This document shows positions 1 to 12,300 of a stretch of 64,000 bases of DNA, one piece after another (the stretch's first letter is position 1; every line of letters begins with the position of its first letter). The translations under genes were made by a program, and so were the position numbers. Origin of the DNA: Isochrysis galbana (taxonomy: Eukaryota; Haptophyta; Isochrysidales; Isochrysidaceae); the NCBI GenBank assembly GCA_018136815.1, contig CM030931.1:1152898-1216897 (forward strand), read 5' to 3'. Below the pieces are notes generated by a model. That model saw only the letters and a program-made list of their open reading frames with translations. It did no database searches and was not told the DNA's origin.

Positions 1-89
1 GCGCTTCATGGTTCCGACGTCAACTGTGCATGGCGTCAAGTAACCATGTGTGGAAGGCACTCCCTTAGCGTGCGCGAAGGGGTAACGCC

Positions 90-2103
90 TCACATGGCAA
101 CAGGGTGTCTTGTGGTTCCGGCGCCAACTGGGTACGGTGTCATATAACCGTAAGGCGCGGGAGGCAATCCCACGTTGGGTGAAACGGCGGCCGGATGCCG
201 CTGTTGTTGCCCATTCAGTTGTGTGAGAGCATTCGCAGCCAAGTCGGACATGTTGCGCCATACATGGGAGCGCGGTTGCTCGGTCGGCTCGGTCGGAAAA
301 CCCACAGCTTGTTGAGAGGCCATGTTCGGCGTTGGAACCACCGGAAAGTCGCGTTGAGGAGACATCATGCACGGGACACCACTGGGTACTTGCTGTTGAG
401 GAAACATCATTGCGTTCTGCGAAGTTGGCGAGTACATACAGCTAGGAGGCACTTGACTTAGTCCGAAGCCGACGTGCAAAAAACCATACGGTGAGGAGCA
501 GATTGTTGGAGGGGACATGCCCGGCATTGGCCTCGGGAAAGAGGCCTGCGGGATCATTGCTGGCGCCTGCGGCATCGCCACACTCCCATACTGCGGCGGA
601 GGTGGCAATCCTGCGGCATTAGCAGTTCTCTGCTTCAGCATAGACTCGGACGCACTAATACGGTGGAATTGATGTTGCATTAGTACTTGCTGTGGCGGTA
701 GCTCTGAAGGCTGCAACGGCCGATGTGCGGTGTAAGCAGAGCTCTGCATCTCGGGTGTGGCCGCAGACAATCCTGGTTCCGCCGCGTCGAGCAATTGGCT
801 TCCATCTACGTCAGAGCCGCCACATGGAACTGGCAGGTAATGGCACGAGACATTCGGTGATGAGTGCAAAAGCGATTTTTGGTCGGAATGAGAGAGTTGG
901 CCAGGCGCGGGCAGGACAGGCCCGCCATCTGCGGCAGGCCGCCCTGTGGGGTACGGCGATATGACTGGCCAGTTGTCGTTGAATCCATAGAAGCGGACTG
1001 GTTGCACGGAGGCCGCCGGAGCATCAATGCTGGAAGCCGTGGCGCTAGAAGTAGACAATGGAACACTCTCGGCGCCACTTCGCTGCTGCAACATTCAAGT
1101 AAGTCAAAAGAGATAGGAGTTCAATCAAATGGTGACGAGCGCGGGAGTCACGCAGGTGCATGACTGATGAGTCATGTTGCCAACAGAGGGAGGAGTGGGG
1201 ATGCTCACCTCGGATGATATGCGTATCTCTTGCGATGTGCTGGACCGAGTGTGGCTTTGTAAATGCTGTCCTGGCCATTGTTGTGCTCGCTGCGCCTGCC
1301 AGCGCAGTTCACTTACAAATTTGTTTACTTGGTTCCAGTCGTTCCGTCCTGCATCGGATGGAAAACTGAGATTCTCGCCATTTGTGGGTGCGGCCGCGGG
1401 CCCCGAGACACCAGGCTGTTGTGAACCTATCGACTTGTCCGACTCGCTAGCCTGCAATGGCGGATGCAAAGGGAAGCTGCCGGCATGGGCAGAAAGATTC
1501 TTGATGAGGGCGTCGACATCTTGAACGCTCCGGTGCTGCACATTCTTCAGAGGCGGTGCCATTTGGCCGGAGGCGTGAAAGAGGGCCTTACACTTCTGCC
1601 GCCGGTTTTGAAACCATACTTGCACACAGCGTGGGCTCAGGTTGAGCTTGGTTGCAAGCTCGAAGCGCAGAGCCTGAGATAAATTGCCATCCAGGCAAGC
1701 GGGTGGTCAGAGGTTTGTGCGATTTATGCGTAGGGCGGGATCCGGGGGATTGCCAGGCGCTCACCGGCGATGGGAGAGGACCAATTTCGAAGACCTGCTC
1801 CAGGACTGACACCTGGCGCCAGCTGAAGTTTTGACGTGTACGGGCGCGCTTGCGTTGCCGTGGCTCACCGTTGACCGTGAGCTCGATCACAGCACAGTTC
1901 TGATCTCCATCGTCCATCGTGTTAGGGCCATCATCTTCTTGCTCGTCGTCATCTGACCTCTCGTCAAACATCCTCTGAGGCTCGATGGCGGCTGGCTGGC
2001 TGGGTGCCCCATTGGCGTTCTGAAGCTCTGCCCTGGAACGTGTGATGTCGTTGGGGTTGTCGGGCGGCATGGGGTCGAATTTGGGGGTCGAGTGTTGACT
2101 CAT
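90..2103 (-). CDS. Homeodomain transcription factor, three exons
   Basis: Probable nuclear DNA-binding transcription factor. Exons read as 2103-1765, 1673-1209 and 1085-90 (minus), all phase 0, about 599 aa. The start is the ATG before MSQHSTPKFD. An acidic stretch (DERSDDDEQEDD) precedes a basic RQRKRARTRQ arm. Helix 1 (WRQVSVLEQVFE) ends exon 1, and exon 2 supplies the remainder, including the recognition helix VQVWFQNRRQKCK. Joining the exons gives the normal homeodomain spacing with no three-residue TALE insertion, so this is a non-TALE class. The N of WFQN and both arginines are present. The long C-terminus is rich in Pro, Gln, Met and Ser and looks disordered, as in activation domains. 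Both introns have GT-AG ends (GTGAGC donors). The target genes and subfamily cannot be told from the sequence. Confidence 0.85.
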
Positions 2104-3450
2104 GGGATCTTCTGTGTCCTGCTGCCCCGGGCTGAGACCAGATCGAGTGCCGGGGCGGGGCGGCGGTGTGCGGGGGAGGGAAGGGGCGAAGGGGAAGAGG
2201 GGGGGCGGGGAGTCAGAGGGGGGGGGGGGGGGGGGCACGAAGCGCCGCGCAGAGGGAAGGGGCGGGCGCGCCTTGCGGGTGTCGAATGAGAAGCCGGGAG
2301 GGGGGGGGTCTCGAGCCCACTATCAAAAAGCCCCTGTGAAAGCAAAGAACGGGGTTTGAGAAAGTTCCCGAGAATATGAGATTCATGCTCCGTTCATCAA
2401 AGACAATGAGATTGTTCCTCGGGAGATTTTTTGGCTGGCGAATTGCCTGAAGATCCAGGATTTTTACAGATGAAACGGAGATTGGGTCTTCAACCTCGTC
2501 GAAGCTGCTGAATTCCGATCGTCGAAGGTTCTCAGCCAACGGGAGCTGTGAGTCCCATGGTGCTGTTGGTGCGTATCAAAGTCTAGGAAGAGCCCAGAGA
2601 TGTGGAGATTGCACTACGGACGAATGTCTTCCGTCAAACGCCAAGAGGCGCCACCCGACGATACATTTGATCCATTCATCCAGGGCAGCCAGATGGAACC
2701 TCGCACCTTGCGCAATCATGTAATCATGAGTGTCTGAAGTAACAAACACTCTAAAGTACGTCCCGGCCCCTTCGGGGTTTAAGTTTAAGGTGGCGCTGTC
2801 ACCGATACTGGGGGGGGGGGCTGGGGCACGAGAGCTCATCGGCCATCGGATCGGGTGCGCGGTCTCGCGCGAACGCTGCGCGGGGCGAGCCCCCCCCCAC
2901 CCAGAGAGCCTGCTGGAGAGACTGCATGGGAACCCTCATAGTGACCCGATGGGCGATTGCGATTGCTCCGACCCGGAATCTAAAGTGTAAAGTGTTGTCG
3001 GAATTGAGCTATGTGCTATGTTGAGGAGTTGGAGTAAGGGCCCTTAGCCCTTAGTAAGGGGAATGATGCTAACGTACAAATCCTAGATGGGAGAAACGTA
3101 TTCACCGTTTTTCTACGAAGGCGAAAAACAGGCCGTTTTTGCCGTTTTTGCAAGCCCTTCAGTTTTTGTCTCCGTTTTTGAATGGCAACGCGAGCACTCA
3201 TGCACCATGCGCTGAGCGTGAGCATATGTGGGCGCTTACGCGTGCGTGGAAAGAAAGAGAGGAGGAGGAGGGAGGGGAGAGGGGGAAGGGGGAGGGAGGG
3301 GGGCAGAGAGAAGGGTGGTGAAGGGGAGAATGAGAGAGAGGGAGGGAGGGAAGAAGAGGGAGAGGGCAGAGCGAGGGGGGGAGAGGGGAGAGAGGGAGAG
3401 AGAGAAGGGAGCAAGAGGGAGCGAGATAAAGGGAGGGGGGGAGGGGGAGG
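2104..3450. other. Intergenic, low-complexity purine-rich
   Basis: I see no convincing gene. G-runs lie at 2215-2235 and 2808-2820. A CCGTTTTT-type motif is repeated at 3105-3180. A long GA/GGGA-rich homopurine tract covers about 3250-3450. An 87-codon minus ORF at 2576-2839 has no recognisable motif. Confidence 0.5.
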
Positions 3451-3452
3451 GG

Positions 3453-6400
3453 GAGCTCAACCTACTTTTATAAGTGGGGGTCAATGGGGGCCTCGCGCCC
3501 CCCTCTCTCCATCGCGGACACCCCCCGGGGTGGGCCCGTACATTCAACCCCAGCCCCTGCCCTCTGGCAGGGGCAGGGCACTCATCAATTCAGCCCAGAC
3601 CCCTAGTGGGCGCGGGTCGCGAGCCGCACTCCCAGGCCCGCATGGGCCTGCTCTCGTACTGACTCCCCCCCCCATCCCTGGTCGCCAGGCAGACAGGGGC
3701 CTCAGGGCTGCACCCAAGGCCAGCGAGGCGAGCGAGGGAGAGGCAGGGGGGGCCAGGGGCTGAGCCCCAGCCTCCACTGCCCCCTGAGCTGCCCCTGCTG
3801 GCCCTCTGGGCGCCCCTGAAGGACCTCTGAGAGCAGGCCATGGCGCGCCGCATGGCGACGCGCCGCAGGGACCGGGGCGGAAGAGAATGGAACGAGGGAG
3901 AGGGGGGATTTGCACCCCCCCCGATGGAGTGTGGTGAGAAACGAGACCCATTTGCGTTAGTATCACAGGACGCCGTCCTTTACTTTCTACTCACTGCCAA
4001 GTCTTACTAATAATCCGCAAGATTCCCTCCATCAAGTCGAACCCTCCGGACTTTGACCTCGATGATCGTCTCCACTCCCTTGCACACGATGTGCTACGTC
4101 TGAGTCAATCTCGAACGTCTGGAAGATTCTCAATCTATGTCTACATTCATCATGGACTTGATCTCAGTTCACCTCATGCTTCCGGACTCCTCTGATGCTC
4201 AATCTCAATGTATTCTCAGATACCCCAAGGCACCCCTAGGACACCCCCTTGGTGAACTACACCCTCAGCCAATCAAGGTGCCCTAGTGCCTTTCTAACCC
4301 ATTCGCCAAAGTTACTATCATTCCTCTCTTCACTTCGATTCTGTTCTTTCTCATCTCTACCTGTCACACACTATTACCTGTTCTCTTACGATAGCTTAAT
4401 ATGTGTGATACAGGCTGAAGTGTTTTGTTAGAATCTCATGTGGCACAGTGGGGATTTGCTTGGTTTCCTGTCCCAAGGTGGCCCTCAGTGCTCGGTTTTA
4501 TCCCCATCGCTCACCTGTCTGTCGCGATCCCTCACAATGCTAGTAATCCTTTTTGCAATCCCTCTGGTCCACTACTGGGTACCAGTACAACATGGAGCTC
4601 CCACCCAGGTGAGGCTGGCTGCCACTGCCACAGCCATGCCTGCCTGCCTCTTCTCGCCCCACTGGCGCTCGCTCGTCGCGCTCGACGAGCCGTTCACCGC
4701 ACTCTCATCGTCTACCCCCTCCCGAGCGCTTGCTCGCTCACTCCATTGGGAGGCCTTTGGAGTGGGAGGGGGTGGCCCCCTTCTGTCCCATCTTGCCTGC
4801 CCACCTCAGGATTGGTCCTGCGCGAAAAAGCGCGCTGAACGCTTGCCATTCGGCGCCGCTCCGGCGGACTTTGAGGCGAGGACGCTAAACGTCGCCCCTT
4901 CGACGCACTCCTCTTTCCTCTTCTCCTCCCACTTGGAAGGAGATTTGGGGACTGCACTCACCCCCTCTTTGCACTTGCACCAAAGGCCTTTGCCTCTACC
5001 CTCTTTGCTCCTACCCCCACCACTTGGTGGGCCCTTCTCACTTGAGAAGCGAGGACCAAACACACACGTCGCACTCTCGACGTCTTCTCCTTCCCTTTCC
5101 TACTTCCCCCTGGGAGTGGAATCATTGGGGGGTGCACTCACCCCTCCCCTGCACTTGCACAAGGGCCCCTTTTTCCTGCCCTCCTTGTCCTTGACCCCAT
5201 CACTTGATGGGCCCCTCTCACCACTCGCGCCTCACTACCTCGAGATCGTAGGCATTGCCGTTTGCGCCCCGCCTCATCTGCACGGCCCACTCCGTGCATC
5301 ATCTTATCCTTTCCCCCTCTTGGGGGGGGGGTGGCTATTCACCACCCTCTTACCACCTCTTGCACGCACTTCTGAAGGAGGTGGACCTCTTTGGGGCTTT
5401 CATCTTGCCCCCCTTCCATAGGTCGTCATCGCGTTCGACTCGACGACTCGCGACCCACAACCAACATCATCGCGCCGCTGCATTCCTACGTGACCTCGTT
5501 GCCAAAGAAGCTATTGCGATGCGCCATGTCCCCGGCGATGCCATGCTCGCAGATTTCCTGACCAAAGCCATGGGCCCTGCCCCATTTTGCCGTCTCCTTG
5601 CTCTCCTAGAGAATTGCGTTTCCATTCTTACGAAACACGTGTCCCTACCAATCTAAGGTCTAAGCCTCGGCTCCCGCACTCGCCTTACGGGGGGGTATCA
5701 CAGGACGCCGTCCTTTACTTTCTACTCACTGCCAAGTCTTACTAATAATCCGCAAGATTCCCTCCATCAAGTCGAACCCTCCGGACTTTGACCTCGATGA
5801 TCGTCTCCACTCCCTTGCACACGATGTGCTACGTCTGAGTCAATCTCGAACGTCTGGAAGATTCTCAATCTATGTCTACATTCATCATGGACTTGATCTC
5901 AGTTCACCTCATGCTTCCGGACTCCTCTGATGCTCAATCTCAATGTATTCTCAGATACCCCAAGGCACCCCTAGGACACCCCCTTGGTGAACTACACCCT
6001 CAGCCAATCAAGGTGCCCTAGTGCCTTTCTAACCCATTCGCCAAAGTTACTATCATTCCTCTCTTCACTTCGATTCTGTTCTTTCTCATCTCTACCTGTC
6101 ACACACTATTACCTGTTCTCTTACGATAGCTTAACATGTGTGATACAGGCTGAAGTGTTTTGTTAGAATCTCATGTGGCACAGTGGGGATTTGCTTGGTT
6201 TCCTGTCCCAAGGTGGCCCTCAGTGCTCGGTTTTATCCCCATCGCTCACCTGTCTGTCGCGATCCCTCACAATGCTGGTAATCCTTTTTGCAATCCCTCT
6301 GGTCCACTACTGGGTACCAGTACAACAGTTAGCAAATGGGCGGAGGGGGGCGGCTGGCGACAGAAGGAAGAGGAGGAGGGAGAGACTCAAGACGCCTACG

Positions 6401-6755
6401 GGAACCACTGTGGCAGGTATCTCGAGGCGCAGTCTTTTATTTCTCGAGGACAGCTCGCGGCGAGAGCTGTAAGGGCCGTTCTTCTTTTTTGACGAGAGGT
6501 TCCTCCCCCCCCCCCCGGTGCTTTTTCCCGGAGAGTCGGCCGGCGTCGACCGGTCCGCCTCAATGGGTTTTCCCCCATTTTAACTTGTGGGGAGTTAGAA
6601 TGGGAGCCGGGGGCATGCGAGGGGGGAGATGTGGAGGGGTGCATAGTACATAGTAGTATGTATCTGTGACAACAGCACGCGCAAGGTGTACGGGCAGGTG
6701 CGCCGAGGGCTGTCGTGTTAGTACCGGGCTAGTGAGAGTAGTGGTACTAATGCTC
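3453..6755 (+). repeat. Retroposon family A, copy 1 (split by the copia element)
   Basis: A dispersed repeat of about 930 bp occupying 3453-3960 and 6333-6755, interrupted by a copia-like element. It starts near a TTTTATAAGTGGGGGTCAAT block and contains GC-rich boxes with short protein-like but non-conserved ORFs. It ends in a hairpin (TAGTACC...GGTACTA) followed by ATGCTCAG. Other copies are an uninterrupted one at about 59035-59989, an inverted interrupted one at about 14580-14900 plus 16667-16860, and a 3' stub at about 40336-40415. Long (TG)n runs follow copy 1 and the 59-kb copy, as expected of a reverse-transcribed, target-primed retroposon. No coding capacity is evident. Confidence 0.75.
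3961..6327 (+). mobile_element. Internally deleted Ty1/copia LTR retrotransposon
   Basis: Two direct repeats of 632 bp, 3961-4592 and 5696-6327, differ at only two positions that I could find (T/C near 4399/6134 and A/G near 4541/6276). They are flanked by the 5-bp target duplication GTTAG (3956-3960 and 6328-6332). A putative primer-binding site starting TGGAGCTCCCACC follows the 5' LTR at 4593. A run of eight G (polypurine tract) precedes the 3' LTR. The 1.1-kb interior has degenerate repeats of about 180 bp and only the last part of a copia RNase H (about 5420-5655, motif LADFLTKAMG). Gag, protease, integrase and reverse transcriptase are missing, so it must have moved using enzymes supplied in trans. 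Near-identical LTRs indicate a recent insertion. Confidence 0.93.
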
Positions 6756-6783
6756 AGATAGATTGTTGAGGGGGAGGGGGAGC

Positions 6784-7180
<397 letters not shown>

Positions 7181-7199
7181 AGGAGAGCGAGCGAAAGCA

Positions 7200-8958
7200 A
7201 GCAAGCGAGGAACAAGCGAGGCGATGGGGGGTTGACCTCCGTTCATAATGTGGCCGTACCGGACAACGAGGTACTTGACGAGCTTAGTGCTCTCGTCCAT
7301 TACCTCATGCAAGACAACTAAGTTTATACTTAGTTCGCCCATGGGGGGGCACGAGCCCACCTCTCTCTCCACTCCTCCCCTGCCATGGGGGAGGAACCAC
7401 CCACTCTCCTGGCACGCCTGATGGCTTGCCAGGAGCACACAGCCCTGCTGACCCATTCCTCTCCCCACAGGCCCGCCTGACTCGCCCGCCCTGGCCCGTC
7501 GTGGCCTGCCCATCCCTCTGACCAGCCCCTCCTCCCCCTGGGCCCCCCTGATCAGGACCCCCCAGCCAGCTCCAGTCGACTGGCAGGGGCTCGAGAGCCA
7601 GCGAGGGAGAGGTAGGAGGGGCCAGGGCCATGCCCCAGCCTCACCTGCCCCCTGAGCTGTGCTCCCAGGCCCCTGCCGGCCTCCTGGGGACCTGAAGAGG
7701 GGCCGCAGGCGCGCGCCATGGGCCCCCGCCGCAGGGAAGAGAGGAGGAAAAGGGAAGAGGGAGGGGAGGGGGGAGCGGCAGCTCTCCCCTCCGGCAGAAA
7801 CGTGTCTTCTCGCCCCGTTTGGGTAAGAGAAGACGGGGGCGCCAGAGCCAGGAGGGAAGGGCCGCGGCTCGCCGCGGCCACTCGCTCTAGCGAGGGAGAT
7901 TAGCGCTTCTGGGCTCCTATCTCACGAATGCCCCCCCCCCCCCTGCGTTGCTTTTACCCGAAAGGGGTTTTCCCCCAGCGTGGACTCGAGGAGAGGACGC
8001 GTTGGGGTGCGCGGGGCCGGTGCATGCACTGGGGGGAGGACAAATGACAAATATCGAGGGGAGGGGGCAGTGCCCCCACCCCCCGGTATCACTCGGACAC
8101 CTGGCCCGTCAGGCATGGCGGGATTCCGGGACTGAGACGTTATGTCCAATTAGCTAGTGGGGTTGGCTAGGATATAACATTGATTATTATTATTATTACC
8201 TCATGCAAGACTGGCCCCACCATTGCAACGTGACGCTGGAACGTGGTCCAGCTCATGGGAGTACGCTGCTGTGCGACGCAGAGGCGCTCGTAACCTGCGT
8301 GCATGGTGCCGCTCAGCAGGCACGCCACCACGTCCCGCAGGACATCGCCGGAGAAGCTCACGCGCCTTGCCTTCTTGGGCGGCTGGGTGGCATCTTCGCA
8401 GACCTGTTCCTCGATGAGGCTCGGCTCGGTGCCAGAGGCGGTTAGCGTTGCATTGCACGGCACATGTACGCGCTCACCACACAGGCTGATCGTGTGCGTG
8501 GATCGGCAATTCCTGCACCGCAGCTTGAGCGTCAGCCCCCACGAGCCATACAGCCGCGACGCAGCCGGCGACTCGTCGGGCACCAGGCTCGACGCCTTCC
8601 TGCATGATCCACAGGCCAGGGCACAACACAGGCTCTGCGCCAGTGCTTTGCCGTTGACCAGATACTGCTTGTCCGGGGCGTGAATGATGGGCGACGGCAG
8701 TGGCGGAGCCGAAGGCTTCCGCAGCCCGCCACAACCCCCTGGCGACCCGAACGGCGACTCCTTCACCGCCCTGCGCACCCTGACCTCCCTCTGCTGCTGA
8801 CCCTCATCTCCGCTGCTCGCTGCAGACTCGTTCGTCGTTCTTGGTGCTGCTGGGGCAGCAGCGCAGGCGGGACGTTGGGGGGGCCGCGCCTTGGCTCCGT
8901 GCTGGTTCCCCTTCTGGAAGCCCCTGGTCTTCGCCTTCCTGGACCCACCCACACCCAT
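7200..8958 (-). pseudogene. Mutator-like transposase N-terminal fragment, split by a retroposon
   Basis: The minus ORF from 8958 encodes a basic N-terminus (KAKTRGFQKGNQHG), a pair of CxxC motifs (CGSCRK and CRNCRS) and a segment DVLRDVVACLLSGTMHAGYE...LCVAQQ...MSWTTFQRHVAMVG. This layout (zinc ribbon, then a small helical block about amplifying row and pm-x-y) matches the N-terminal domain of Mutator-like transposases. The reading frame stops at 8195 where a family B retroposon sits. It resumes on the other side at 7315 and runs (VMDESTKLVKYLVVRYGH) to about 7215, where the microsatellite begins. The catalytic DDE part is absent. This is a dead remnant; the family call is from motif layout only. 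Confidence 0.65.
7316..8194 (+). mobile_element. Retroposon family B, full copy with 17-bp target duplication
   Basis: A non-coding element of about 880 bp, flanked by the direct repeat ATTACCTCATGCAAGAC at 7299-7315 and 8195-8211. It starts AACTAAGTTTATACTTAG and ends in a short (ATT)n tail. The long target duplication and microsatellite tail are typical of target-primed reverse transcription (SINE or LINE machinery). A GC-rich core (about 7590-7650) resembles family A, so the families may be related. A second, inverted partial copy lies at 42675-43040. It interrupts the Mutator-like transposase remnant. Confidence 0.88.
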
Positions 8959-9321
8959 CGCCCATGCTCCCTTGCCCCCCCCCCTTCTCTGCGTGGCACA
9001 GAGCGACGCCAGGCGCAGCGCCTCGCGGCCTCGCCCCGCGAGTTCTCCGCCAGTTCCTGAAACGCCCCCCCCCCCCCCCAGAAAAGCTAGGGAACCACCT
9101 TAAGGTTGGGCCGAACACACGCCTTACTTTATTTGTTATTTGTGGTCAAGTTCGACTATTTTTTTTGTGGGCTACTCCTACTTGTAATCCCCTGTCGCGC
9201 CGCGCGGCCGCGCCGCCGATGCCCACCGGGGAGCGCGGGTCCGGGAAGGGGGGAGGGGGGGGGGGGGGAGGAACAGGGCGGGGGAGCGTGAGAACCCATC
9301 AGGTTGGAGAGAGCCTCGCGC

Positions 9322-12300
9322 ATGGAGTCGTCCTCGCCTTCCCCCCCTCCCAACGCGCAGCACGGCGGGCGCGGGCGCGGGCGGGGCGGCCCGCGCGACT
9401 TCACCACGCTAAATCGTAGGGCAGGCGGCAAGCCCGCGCGCGCGCGCAGCGCCAAGGGTGGCGCGAGCGGAGGCCGGTGGGGCGACGGCAATGACGAGGC
9501 CGGGACCATAGCCACTCTCAAGGATAACTTCGGCTTCATCGAACCGCTGCGCGAGGGTGGGACAGCACCACCGGGCGAGGACAATATTTTCTTCCACTTT
9601 TCCACTTGGTGCGGCCGCGATGCACCGCGCGTAGGGGACGAGGTCTCATACAGCATTCAGCTTGACCGTCGGACAGGCCGCGATGCTGCCACACGGGTCA
9701 CGCCGCTCCCGCCCGGCACGCTGCCAACGCCGCCGCCCCCTGTCTCGATCGCCGCTCGCGCAGTAGTACAGCGCGAAGTGCGCGGCGGCCGCGGTGGAGA
9801 TGGCTACGGCGGACGCCTCGCCATTTTACCCAATGGCGTCGACACAGTGATGGCGATCGGAGATACTGCAAACGGAGGGGCGACGAGACAAGTCGAGGTC
9901 ATCCCTTTCGACGCACGCGACTGCGAGCGCGGCACCCAGCTTAATGTTGGAGATCTAGTTGAGTGCATGCTGACCTCGGCTCCTCCTGCGGGGGCATCAC
10001 AACAGCGCTCCGCCTCGCGCATCCGGCTTCTCGAGCGAGGTGGCGGGCTGCCACGCGAGCAAGGCGTCGTCATCTCCCTCAAGGACAACTTTGGCTTCAT
10101 CCGTCCGGAGGCCTCTGTCGGCGAGGTTTTCTTCCACTTTTCAGAGGCCCCTAGACGCCACGACAGTGTGGCCATGGGCGAACCGTCTCTTGTTGTGGGC
10201 GATGAAGTGTCGTTTGTGCGGACGACTGACCAGCGCTCTCAGAAGGTGGCTGCGACGAATCTCCGTAGCCTACCGGCAGGCACAGTGCGCTTTGAGACCG
10301 TCGGGGACGAGACACTGCGCGCCGTCGTGACGCGCCCCATGAGCGGTGGAGACCCACACTTCAAGCCCATCAGCCGACGCGACAAGGCTCAGCACTTCGG
10401 CGTGTTGAAACTCAAGGAGATGCCTGAAGGTGGTGACGCTGCCAACGATGTGCTATGTGACAGCTCAGTGCCCAATGAGGTTGATAGCCTTGGGCCGATG
10501 AGAGAGCCGGATGTTGAGGGGGCAGTGCGGGCGACGGCGGAGCTGGCAATTGCGGACCAAGCTGCCGGCGACGGCGCACTGACTTCGAGCGCTGCTTCCA
10601 GTGGTGATGGCAGCGGCAGGAAGGGTGGCCGCGGAGGGGCGCGCACCTATGGCTTCGCCCTCGACGACATTTGCGAGCCATGGCGTGCCGAGGGTCTGTT
10701 TGTAGGAGACGTGGTAACATTCAAGGTGGCCACCGAACGCGCCACCGGGGATGTTGGTGCGACCGAGGTACGGCTGGAGACGGCCGATTGGAGGCGTGGC
10801 TTTGTCACCTCGACCCGCGAACATGACGGCATGGGGCTAATCCGTCCCGTGACTGGTGGCACATCGTTGCCTTTCCCGCTAGCGGCGCTACCGACGGTAG
10901 CTGTGGGGTCAGAGGTCGAATATCGTCGATCCACTGAGCCACGTGGCAAGCGCCCAGTTGCTGCCTGCGTGCGTTTAATTCCACCCGGGTCCATTATCTT
11001 GGACTGGGTGTGGCCCCAGCGCTGGGAGGCAGTCGTCAAGACAGCCCCACCGCGCGTGCCCCCGACATCATATAAGAAGGGACACCAGTCCGCTAGTGGC
11101 GGTGGCGGAGCAGACTCAACGGGCGAAGTCGAGCTCGTCCGCCCTATGGACGCAGATGAAGAAAGTGCTGCAGGTGGCGTCAAGCAGGGTGGGCTTGATA
11201 TGGGTCAGGCGTGGGTCCCTGACATTTCCGAGGTGACCCCTATTGTCGGTGAGGTGAAAGCGGGCGAGGGCGAGGTTGCTGCGGTGAAGCCTTACCCGGA
11301 GGGGGCAGCGCAGCGCGCTATCGAATCTCTTCTCTCCAGCACCGCCGGCACCTTGCTCCAGCTGCCTTTGTCGGCGCTGCAAGACTCGCGCACCTCCCTT
11401 GCCGCTGGCGATATCGTCTCGCTCCAGATTGCCATCTCTGCGATCGATGGTACCATTCGTCCATGTGCAGCTTTGCTGGTGGCAGGAGCTGAGGGTGCGA
11501 GCGAGCAAGGCATTGTCACTACGGCAAAACACGATTATGGCTTCCTCCGCGCAGCGAGTCGTCCTGGCGTTTTCTTCTTTCACTACTCGGAGCTGCCAGG
11601 GCGCACTCACCAGGTGATATGCAAGCGCACACTCAGCATGTTGCACCACAATCCGTTCACTTCGCACCCCCTTTCCTTACCTTTCAATTCTGTGGAGCTT
11701 CCATGTCTCCCGGCCCTTCTTTGTGATTTGGCAGGTACGCCCTGGCGACGAGTTCGAATTTGTTGTCGCTGCAGCTCCTCCCGACGGCATCACTGCGCCT
11801 GTCAAGAAGAAGGATCGCGGAAACGCGATACGCCTTCGGCCTTTGCCGCCTGGGACAGTCCAGTTCGAGGACATCCTCATGGAAGCGGCAACCGGTGTCG
11901 TGGAGATAGTTGGAGAAGACTTCGCTGGCAACGTGGACGCTGCAGCCGTGATGGAAGGAGAAGGCGAGGAGGAGGACGCCGAGCCGAGCGAAGGAGGTGA
12001 AGGGGGAGGCGAGGAGGTGACTGAAGGTGGCGGAGGTGGCGGAAGTAGAGCCCGAGGAGTGAGCGGCAGCTCGAAGCGTAGTCGTGCGATAGTGATTCGG
12101 TTGGACCAGCTCTTCGAGGGTGAGCATCTTCGCCTGGCGCCTAGTCGCCGAGCAATGGACCAATCCTTCAGGGGCGCCCTTCCAGCCGCGGGGACGTCGG
12201 TCACATGCCGCCTTGGCAGGCGCAAAACCGATGGCCAGTTGGTGGTGGTCGATGTGCAGCCGGTACCGCTCTGTGGCACTGTGCGCGTATGCCATGGCGC

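Noticed and set aside
1464-1682. Plus-strand ORFs overlapping the homeodomain gene
   Set aside because: Antisense shadows of exon 2; the minus frame carries the WFQNRR helix.
4438-5421. 327-codon ORF across the copia 5' LTR and interior
   Set aside because: It starts in the LTR, is Leu/Pro/Ser-rich from repeated units, and has no domain; a composition artefact.
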